Shown here in pieces: positions 1 to 6,536 of a stretch of DNA of 10,949 nucleotides. Location: positions 1 to 10,949 of the forward strand of contig JAAUTM010000014.1 in assembly GCA_012031455.1 (NCBI GenBank), written 5' to 3'. The notes beneath the pieces were generated by a model. The model saw only the letters and a program-made list of their open reading frames with translations. It made no database searches and was not told where the DNA came from. The translations under genes were made by a program, and so were the position numbers. Position 1 is the first letter of the stretch. Every line of letters begins with the position of its first letter. Source of the DNA: Phycisphaerales bacterium (lineage in GTDB: Bacteria; Planctomycetota; Phycisphaerae; Phycisphaerales; Phycisphaeraceae).

Positions 1-1526
1 CCGAGGCGAACATGGCGTGCAGATTGGCCTGCTCCATGCGGACCTTTTTCCTCGACAAGCTTGCGCTGGGTAATGTCGGTGTCACTGCCCTGAAAACCGC
101 GCAGACTGCCATCCTCACGCAGCAACGGGATACCGTTGCTTACCATCCAGATGATTTGCCCATCGGCAGTGACCACCTTGTGTTCCAGATTGGTGAAAGA
201 GACCTTGTCCCTTAAAAGAGAGGCAAGCTGCTCGGAAAGGCATTGCCGATCATCTGCGGGATGCAGATCTTCAAACAATTTCTTGCCGACAAGGTCCCGG
301 ACGCGATAGCCAAGGATCTGTTCTGCCACATGACTGATATACACATACCGGGCGTTGTGATCGACTTCCCAGGTGATGGTGCGGCTATGCTGGGCCAGCA
401 TTTTGTATCGTGCTTCGCTCTCCACCGTGTGCTGCTGCTGTCGGACCAGTTCGGCATCATTGCGTTGCAGCAGACCGAACATTAATGCCACCATGCCAAG
501 CATAACCACAAGCAACAGCACCAGGACCAAACCCACGGAGAAGGCCGAATGTGCCGCCACCTCCCCGTACCAGTCGTGTGCATTCACATCCAGCCGTAAA
601 ACAGACAGTACCTTCCCTGACCCCTTGTAAGCGCCGGCGCAGATGATCAGATCATCCACTTTACGGACATATGTTGTTTTAGCGGTGATGAGTCCGTTTG
701 CGGGGTTTTCATACTGATAATCCACCCAACCGCTGCCATTCTCTCTGGCTGTGGTCTGAATCTCACGTCGGAAAAATTTACCCCCGCTCCAGTCTTTTTC
801 ATTAAGCAGATTTTTACCCACGAGCTCCGGCTTCACCGGATGAGCCTGCATTGTCATGTCTTGGTCATATGCAAAGGCATAGAGGCTGCCAGCGCGAAAC
901 CGGCCATCTGCCTTGTTGCACTCTTCCAGAAATCGGGCCCTGCCATGCTCTTTGTAAAAGGCCTCCGCACTATCCACCAGCTTTATGGCATCCTTCAGGG
1001 TGACCTTCCCCGACAATTGATTGGCCTGATCCCTCACCGGTACTAACGCACTAAACCGGCTCTCATTAGGACCATGCACCGGTCCTACGACATGTTCAAC
1101 CCCGTCATCCAGAACCGATGCCAGAGCTGCTGAACACGATTCGCTCGACGGCTTGAGCATAGTTGAGTTCTCAGCGGCATCTCCCGAATCGTTGTCCGAA
1201 TGGATGCGCAAACGACCATCGGGCTGTCGACAGATCAAATGTACTGACTTGAACTTGGTGTTGGCGGCTCGTATTCCTGCCATTTGTTCTCTGATACGGT
1301 GATAAGACGGGTGCTCAAGATTATGCGCAGAATAATGAAAATCCTGAAGCTGTTCAGGATCAATCGACAATGCTGCAACCCGTGCCTGTTCCAGCAAGGC
1401 TTTGTGTAAGTTTCGACTTGTCCGGTTAACGGCAAAATATGACAAAAGCACAGCCAAAAGGGTGATGCCCACGAGCAACATCAACAGGCGAGTGCGAAAC
1501 TGCGCGGACCCTGGCCGGAGTGTCAT
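1..1526 (-). CDS. Membrane-bound Cache/PAS sensor protein, N-terminal part (runs off window; one suspected frameshift)
   Basis: This is a signal-transduction sensor; its output domain (kinase, GGDEF or other) lies beyond the left edge. The ATG at 1526 has a weak AGGG eight bases upstream. Domains in order: a membrane helix at about residues 14-34; an extracytoplasmic Cache-like region at about 40-170, with the family-like run HPSYHRIREQMAGIRAANT; a second sensor at about 175-302 that reads as single Cache type 2 (KLVDSAEAFYKEHGRARFLE, LVGKNLLNEKDWSGGKFF, GWVDYQYENP); a second helix at about 330-353; and a PAS domain at about 372-490, ending in the PAC-like DTDITQRKL. After VEEK the open frame turns into unlike sequence. 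Removing one base at 43-49 restores KVRMEQANLHAMFAS, the usual start of a following PAS domain. The ligand is unknown, but Cache domains commonly bind small metabolites. It is divergent from truD across a 224-bp gap. Confidence 0.8.
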   Translation of the reverse strand, partial: MTLRPGSAQFRTRLLMLLVGITLLAVLLSYFAVNRTSRNLHKALLEQARVAALSIDPEQLQDFHYSAHNLEHPSYHRIREQMAGIRAANTKFKSVHLICRQPDGRLRIHSDNDSGDAAENSTMLKPSSESCSAALASVLDDGVEHVVGPVHGPNESRFSALVPVRDQANQLSGKVTLKDAIKLVDSAEAFYKEHGRARFLEECNKADGRFRAGSLYAFAYDQDMTMQAHPVKPELVGKNLLNEKDWSGGKFFRREIQTTARENGSGWVDYQYENPANGLITAKTTYVRKVDDLIICAGAYKGSGKVLSVLRLDVNAHDWYGEVAAHSAFSVGLVLVLLLVVMLGMVALMFGLLQRNDAELVRQQQHTVESEARYKMLAQHSRTITWEVDHNARYVYISHVAEQILGYRVRDLVGKKLFEDLHPADDRQCLSEQLASLLRDKVSFTNLEHKVVTADGQIIWMVSNGIPLLREDGSLRGFQGSDTDITQRKLVEEKGPHGAGQSARHVRL

Positions 1527-1554
1527 GGAACAACCCTATGTGTCCCACCCCATG

Positions 1555-1647
1555 CTACTTTCGCACGGCCCATGCAAACTCATTGCCCCATCCATTCATC
1601 GTTCCGATGTGTCGTCCACTTGAGGGTTTACACCTGCTATAGGACAT
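1555..1647 (-). CDS. Possible 30-residue small ORF upstream of the sensor gene
   Basis: A short frame encodes 30 residues from ATG at 1647 to TAG at 1555, containing MNGWGNEFAWAVRK. A strong Shine-Dalgarno match, GGAGGG (1658-1653), sits five bases before the ATG, better than the one of the large sensor gene that starts 28 bp after its stop. It could be a leader peptide or an upstream member of the sensor transcript. The GWGNEFA stretch also resembles translations of dispersed repeats seen in other bacteria, so this may be a decayed repeat. There is no homology evidence, so the call is tentative. Confidence 0.25.
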   Translation of the reverse strand: MSYSRCKPSSGRHIGTMNGWGNEFAWAVRK

Positions 1648-1725
1648 TTCAGCCCTCCGGTTTTATCGAATATCCACTGGTGTAACTGGTCCTCTGATAC
1701 ACTCATCACGCGCAGTAGCCACGGT

Positions 1726-1731
1726 TATAAT
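1726..1731 (+). promoter_or_regulatory. Candidate -10 element for truD
   Basis: A perfect TATAAT lies 19 bases before the truD ATG, with a poor -35 match (TCATCA, 1703-1708) 17 bases further up. Transcription starting about seven bases downstream would leave a leader of only some 13 nt. That agrees with the lack of a clear ribosome binding site before truD, where only GGTGA at 1737-1741 is seen. Inferred from sequence alone. Confidence 0.4.
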
Positions 1732-1750
1732 CACATGGTGAATTATCCTT

Positions 1751-2939
1751 ATGACCATACGTCGCCAGCCGGAAGATTTTATTGTTGAGGAAATGCTCAC
1801 TTCAGCCGCCTCCGCTATCGTGCGGCAGGATCAGGGGCCTTTTGCTTTATACGAACTGCATAAAAAAAGTACCAACACCCCCGATGCGATTTCCGACTTG
1901 GCAAGGGAGCTGCGGATCAACCCTTCGGACCTTGCGTTTGTGGGCCTTAAAGATAAACACGCTGTCACTTCACAATATGTCACCGCCCGACTGCTCAAAG
2001 CCCCCGTCACCGTGGGTAAAGGTAATTGGGAGGCGCGACGCATCGGCTGGTTGAATCATCAGCTTGATGCGGACATGGTGGCCGGCAACCGGTTCAAACT
2101 GGTGGTGCGTGATCTAGCCCCTGCCAGGGCCAGTCAAATGGATGGCTATGCACGACAATTGATGCCTGCGGACAAACGTACACTTTTCATCGTCAATTAC
2201 TTCGGTGATCAGCGCTTCGGCTCAGCCCGTCATCAACAGGGTTTTGCGGCCCCACTTTTATTGCGCGGTGACTATCTGGGAGCTTTGAAACTGCTCATCG
2301 CCACACCCTCGCGCACGGATAAGCAATCGCTCAGAGAGTTTCGTCGGACGCTGGCACAAGGCTGGGGTGACTTCGTCAAAGTATTGCCGCGATTGCCTCG
2401 CTGTGCCGATCGCCGGGCGGTGGAAGTGCTGGCTAAAAACCCGGGAGAAGGGGATGGAGGCATTTGCTGCACTTCCTTATTTCACGCAGCAAATGTGTGT
2501 GTATTCCTATCAATCGTATTTATGGAATCGCATGGCCCGCCTGCTATTGGAAGAACGCTGCCCTAAGCTGGGTTATGAAGTGGAGGATGCGTTCGGGGCG
2601 ATGTTGTTTATGCCCCTCAAGGATGTGCCGGACCCACTGCTGACGCTGGATTTGCCATTGCCCGGGCGTGGGACGCAGATGGCAGAACCTTGGCGCAAGG
2701 CAGCGGAAAAGGTGTTGCGTGAAGAAGGTTTGAATAGTTTGCGCCAGTTACGATTACCGGGGCTGCGCAGGCCGTTCTTCGGGGAATCACCCCGGCAGTT
2801 ATTCATGCAGGCAGGTGAATTCAGGTTGGGGCCGGTGGAAAACGATTCCATGACATCGGGACGCAAAATGCGCTGGGTAGGTTTCACCCTGCCCCGTGGC
2901 GGGTATGCCACCGTGGTGCTGCGGGCGCTGGGGCAGTAA
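1751..2939 (+). CDS. truD: tRNA pseudouridine(13) synthase TruD (one suspected frameshift)
   Basis: TruD isomerises uridine 13 of certain tRNAs to pseudouridine in the cytoplasm. The start at 1751 gives MTIRRQPEDFIVEE, the usual family N-terminus. The catalytic motif is GLKDKHAVTSQ with the likely catalytic Asp at residue 68, followed by the second family signature VNYFGDQRFGS at about 149-158. The frame breaks at about residue 233. Removing one G from the run GGGG at 2450-2453 joins LAKNPGE to GMEAFAALPYFTQQMCVYSY, then QSYLWNRMARLL, which is the conserved C-terminal half. The repaired protein is 395 residues, somewhat longer than E. coli TruD (349). As written, a plus-frame product would stop at 2566. 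It converges with the histidine kinase gene, 13 bp apart. Family assignment is firm; whether the frameshift is real is open. Confidence 0.93.
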
Positions 2940-2952
2940 TCAAACCTGATCA

Positions 2953-4564
2953 TCACCCGGGCATGAGCGGTGCGGATTTGGATTCGTGTTTGAGTGGTAT
3001 CACCAAACTAAAAGTGGCACCTCGGCCGATGTCGCTGACCACTTCGATTTTGCCTTGTAGCAGGCGTGAAAGCTCTCTGCAGATAGCCAGGCCCAGGCCC
3101 GAACCGCCATGCTCCCGGGTTACTGCGGAGTCGAGCTGGGTGAACTTCTCGAAGATCTTTTCCTGCATTTCAGGAGCAATGCCCGGACCGGTGTCGGTCA
3201 CATCGATGCGCAATCGCGCCGCCGGGTCGGTTGGCTGGGCATCGGCGGGATGCAGCCGGGCATGGATGCTGATGGTGCCTTCCTCGGGGGTGAATTTCAC
3301 AGCGTTGGAGAGAAAGTTAAAGAGCACCTGCTGAAACTTTCCGGCATCGGTTTCACCATGGGCAGGTTGGGCTGCACGGTGATGGTGACCTTGATTTTGC
3401 GACGTTCGGTCTGCGGGCGCATCAGGGTGACAAGGCCCTCGACCGTGTCGGCCACGCTCATCGGGGCGATGTGCAGGTCCATGCGGCCGGCTTCAATCTT
3501 CGCCAGATCCAGCAGATCGTTGATCAGGTCCAGCAGATGTCGGCTGGAGATGATGATGTTGGCCACGTAGCGTTTGCGTTTTTCATCGACCGGCCCGGTG
3601 CGCTCACGAAGCGTTTCCTCGAGCACCTCGGCAAAGCCCACGATGGAATTCAGCGGGGTACGAAGTTCGTGCGATACGTTGGCAAGAAACTCATTTTTAA
3701 TTTTGTTGGTTTCGTGCAGCGCCACGTTGCTACGGGAAAGCTCAACGAGCTTGAGGTCCATGGTTTTATTGACAGTGCGCAGCTGGTCCTGGCTTTCCTT
3801 GAGCGTCTGCACCATGCGGTTGAAGGTGTCGGACATCTGCTCGAATTCATCGCCGGTGTTGATGTCCGAGCGAATGTTCAGATCGCCTTCAGAAATTTTT
3901 CAGCAGTGTCGCGCAGCACTCGCACGGGAGAAAGAATCAGGCGCATGGTGATGAACCAGAACACGCCGATGGCAAGCAGACCGGCGACCAGACCGGCTGC
4001 GACGATGTACATGCGGTTGAGGGCGAGTTGTTTTTCAGCCTGCTCGGAACGAATCTGCAGGAGCAGTACCATTTCCAAAGGATTGGCCAGCGCAGGGGAT
4101 TCGAGCGTGGGTGAAAGTCGGCGTGGCTCGCCGGTGCGTAAACGGGGAAGGTCGGATCGGCGAATGGCGCGGATGTAGCGGAAGAACGGCCTGCCGGGCA
4201 TGGCATCAAAATATTCCTGACGCTCGGCACTGCTTTGAAAGCTCTGGATGGCATCAGCCAGCACGGTGTCCTGCGCGGCAGCAAGTTCCATTTCGTCCTT
4301 GCGGATGAGGGTGAGCAGCAAGCCCTGATCGAGGTTGTCTGTGGTGCCGGTGGAGATGTGATCCAGCGATACTTCGGCCAGATCGATTTTGCCACTAAGC
4401 CAGGCGCTGGCCAACCGGCGTGCGGCTTCCTTGTGACCTTCGCCCACCAGCACCTGCATGCGGATCCAGACCACCGCCAATGCTGCAGTGAGAATCAGCA
4501 CCACCGCTGCACCAAAGAGCAGTTGACACTTGTTCGCCAGACTGATGCGGACAGCTTTGGCCAC
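2953..4564 (-). CDS. Membrane sensor histidine kinase (HAMP-HisKA-HATPase; two suspected frameshifts)
   Basis: This is a transmembrane kinase that autophosphorylates on His and would pass phosphate to an unseen response regulator. Using the GTG at 4564 and two one-base repairs, the product is 537 residues. It has a membrane helix at 17-35, an extracytoplasmic region at about 36-185, a second helix at 186-208, HAMP at about 208-260 (AEKISEGDLNIRSDINTGDE), a helical linker, HisKA with NEFLANVSHELRTPLNSIVG (His299), and HATPase_c with the N box FNFLSNAVKFT, G1 DTGPGIAP and G2 GGSGLGLAI. One A is missing near 3896-3900 (otherwise the frame ends at FLKAI) and one base near 3349-3353; each repair restores family sequence. 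An upstream ATG at 4660 would add 32 residues translated largely from a 30-bp tandem repeat, so I prefer GTG 4564, although no clear Shine-Dalgarno supports it. No receiver domain is present. Confidence 0.87.
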
Positions 4565-4607
4565 GGGTGCATGATAACCAAACAAGGTTGCCGTGATGAG
4601 GTGTGAT

Positions 4608-4639
4608 CCTGACCTTGGTCGCGGACCCGCAAGGTCAGG
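4608..4639. other. Hairpin between psd and the histidine kinase gene
   Basis: CCTGACCTTG (4608-4617) is perfectly complementary to CAAGGTCAGG (4630-4639). The 12-nt loop can itself pair GTC with GAC. It lies downstream of psd and upstream of the preferred kinase start. It could slow transcription from psd or fold in the kinase leader, but no U-run marks it as a standard terminator. Confidence 0.5.
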
Positions 4640-4710
4640 TGTGGAAGAATGCGGACTCACGAGGTCAGACGTGGAAGAATGCGGACCTGCAAGGTCAGGT
4701 GTGAAAGATC
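4621..4710. repeat. Three tandem copies of a 30-bp repeat
   Basis: Units at 4621-4650, 4651-4680 and 4681-4710 begin GCGGACYYRC and share RAGGTCAGRYGTGRAAGAWY, with a few substitutions. The 30-bp period equals ten codons, so the array keeps minus-strand frames open (SPHSSTPDLAG repeated) and makes a spurious N-terminal extension possible on the histidine kinase gene. It fills most of the psd-kinase gap. Confidence 0.85.
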
Positions 4711-4726
4711 AATGGATCAGGCTCTC

Positions 4727-5395
4727 TCAGCGTTGCGGTGGAATGTTGCTGACGGTGGCAAGGATGGTGGAACCGCCCCACACACGCTGACCCTTTTGCA
4801 CTAGGACCTTGGGTTGCAAAGACAGAGGCAGATAGAGTTCGGTGGTGGAGCCGAATTTGATCATCCCGTAGCGCTCACCGCACTTTAAGCTGTCACCGAC
4901 CTTGGCAGCACAAACGATTCGCCGGGCGATTAGACCTGACACCTGGCGCACTGCGGCTATGAGGCGAGGTTCGGTAGGGTGCTGCATCACCAGCGTCAGT
5001 GTTTCATTTTCTTCAGCGCTGCGGGGGTTCAAGGCACTTAAATATCGACCGGGTTTGGGGGTCAGGCTCACGATGCGGCCATCACATGGGATGCGGTTGA
5101 CGTGCACATCCAATACGGAAAGAAAAATGCGGATGCATACGGCTGGCGCACCAAGCGGTGATTCATCACGGACTTCATGAATCGAGCTTATCAGGCCATC
5201 GGCAGGGCTGGCCATGGCCCCAGACTCGGTGGGAATCCGTCGGGGCGGATCGCGAAAAAATGAAAGCAGCACCAATGTCAGAACAATTACCACCCCAGCA
5301 CCCCACCACAATTGCATAAACACGCACGCTGCCGATGCGGCTAGCGCCAAGCCCAAAATCACAAGCCATTCACGTTTGCCGTAGGGGGTGAGCAT
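4727..5395 (-). CDS. psd: Phosphatidylserine decarboxylase proenzyme, short form
   Basis: Psd decarboxylates phosphatidylserine to phosphatidylethanolamine at the inner membrane, using a pyruvoyl group made by self-cleavage. The protein is 222 residues from ATG 5395, the usual size of the short family. Visible are two hydrophobic segments at about 11-29 and 30-46, the motif SFFRDPPRRIP, the conserved Asp/His regions SPADG (Asp66) and LDVHVNR (His98), a GRYLSALNPRSAEENE segment, and GERYGMIKFGSTTELYLP. Cleavage is expected between Gly182 and Ser183, giving a 40-residue alpha chain. An upstream ATG at 5458 would add 21 residues translated from a short repeat (NLSLLLHYPSIHHPLS), so I chose the internal start, although neither has a good Shine-Dalgarno. 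No phosphatidylserine synthase gene is visible beside it. Confidence 0.93.
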   Translation of the reverse strand: MLTPYGKREWLVILGLALAASAACVFMQLWWGAGVVIVLTLVLLSFFRDPPRRIPTESGAMASPADGLISSIHEVRDESPLGAPAVCIRIFLSVLDVHVNRIPCDGRIVSLTPKPGRYLSALNPRSAEENETLTLVMQHPTEPRLIAAVRQVSGLIARRIVCAAKVGDSLKCGERYGMIKFGSTTELYLPLSLQPKVLVQKGQRVWGGSTILATVSNIPPQR

Positions 5396-5405
5396 TGAAG
5401 AACCA

Positions 5406-5505
5406 ATGGATAATGGGTGATGGATAGATGGATAATGTAAGAGCAAAGACAAGTTCAACGACGATTCAGAACATTATCCTTCATCCATTATCCATGATCC
5501 ATTCA
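5406..5505. repeat. Degenerate GGATAAT repeats forming an inverted repeat upstream of psd
   Basis: The gap between the HTH gene and psd is built from short GGATAAT/ATTATCC and GGATGA/TCATCC motifs facing each other. GGATAATGT (5430-5438) pairs perfectly with ACATTATCC (5471-5479) across a 32-nt loop, and looser pairing continues outward. On the minus strand it would sit in the psd leader. It resembles the short repetitive DNA often seen between genes in planctomycetes and cyanobacteria. Confidence 0.6.
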
Positions 5506-6354
5506 TCAGGCTTTCGCCTTGCCGATGAAAAAGCCGATCAGGCCGAGGATGATGCTCATCAGCAGCAGAGCGCCAGCGTAAAGCAGCAGGGTGCCCATGC
5601 TTTTGGCAATGGTGTTGATGAGGGCTGAGGGAACGCCTGTCAGGCTGTTAGCCACGATGATCAGCAGCACGACCATGGCCACGGCTGCGCCGATGAGGAA
5701 CCCCAGCGACATACCGCTGCCAGCCGGGTCGTCGGCTTCCTGAGCCATGACGGTGATCGGCACCGCGCCCGTGCCGACATCATCACCAGCGCCGAGGTCG
5801 GCGATACTGCCCGGTTGGCCTTCGCCTCCCAACACTGATTCGAGTACGCCCGTGGCTCCGCCGCCCGCATCTGCAGCCATGAGGGAATCGCCGGGCTGTG
5901 CTTCGCCTTCCTTGGCGGGGTAGATTTCATCCAGCAATTCAGCGCCGAGGCTGGTGTCATCACTTTCCCGGGTCAGGTCCAGCAGCCCGCTGCCTGAGCC
6001 AGCGATTTCGAGGGTGACTTCGCCTTCTTCCGGTACTCCGCCGGTCTTGGTGATCTGTGTCTGTGCCATCGGGTCCGCTGGTTCGATTTCACCTGTTTCA
6101 AAGACGTTCATGCCCGTGCCTTCACGGGGATCGCCTTTGCGGCCTTCGGCTGAGAGTCCGATGGCAGAACTGCTGCTGTCGCCTGTGCCACCAACTTTGC
6201 CGACCAGGTTGTCCACCTGATCGCGCTTGAACATGAGTTTGTCACGGTCCCGGAACTGCTGCAGTTTTCCGCTGGTGGCCAGGTCCTTGACCTGATCGGC
6301 GTCAATTCCCAGCGTCTGGGCTGTCTCTTCGAGCGTGTAAAACATCTTGGCCAT
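5506..6354 (-). CDS. HTH (excisionase-like) protein with acidic linker and two C-terminal membrane helices
   Basis: The protein is 282 residues from ATG 6354, chosen because GGAG lies seven bases upstream; an ATG six codons earlier lacks this. Residues 5-50 (FYTLEETAQTLGIDADQVKD, then a FRDRDKLMFKRDQVDNL stretch) form a MerR/excisionase-type helix-turn-helix. Residues 51-213 are low-complexity, rich in Gly, Asp and Glu, with the more conserved-looking LLDLTRE and DDTSLGAELLDEIYP at about 124-146. Hydrophobic helices lie at about 217-237 and 254-278, and the tail ends GKAKA. The layout suggests a DNA- or partner-binding head tethered to the inner membrane by a flexible linker. Function is unknown. 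The same architecture is, to my knowledge, typical of planctomycetes. It lies 110 bp ahead of psd on the same strand. A weak promoter candidate is seen upstream (TTGCAT at 6425-6420, TAGGAT at 6401-6396, 18-bp spacer). Confidence 0.8.
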   Translation of the reverse strand: MAKMFYTLEETAQTLGIDADQVKDLATSGKLQQFRDRDKLMFKRDQVDNLVGKVGGTGDSSSSAIGLSAEGRKGDPREGTGMNVFETGEIEPADPMAQTQITKTGGVPEEGEVTLEIAGSGSGLLDLTRESDDTSLGAELLDEIYPAKEGEAQPGDSLMAADAGGGATGVLESVLGGEGQPGSIADLGAGDDVGTGAVPITVMAQEADDPAGSGMSLGFLIGAAVAMVVLLIIVANSLTGVPSALINTIAKSMGTLLLYAGALLLMSIILGLIGFFIGKAKA

Positions 6355-6536
6355 GATGAGACTCCGTGCCACGTGATGAGTGGGTTAATCACACGATCCT
6401 AACTACGGATGCCATGGGTATGCAAACCGATTCCTGCGACACACGTAAATTCCACCGGACAAATCACCCCGTGCTGCGTCAGCTTCCATTACACTTTAAG
6501 TCGTTACCTGCACCCTGACAAGCGGAACTATAGCGG

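Noticed and set aside
2440..2460. Programmed frameshifting in truD
   Set aside because: There is no slippery heptamer with a following stem, TruD is not known to use recoding, and similar one-base breaks occur in three other genes of the window.
3109..4178. Long plus-strand frames across the histidine kinase
   Set aside because: They are antisense to strongly conserved HisKA and HATPase motifs and have no family features of their own.
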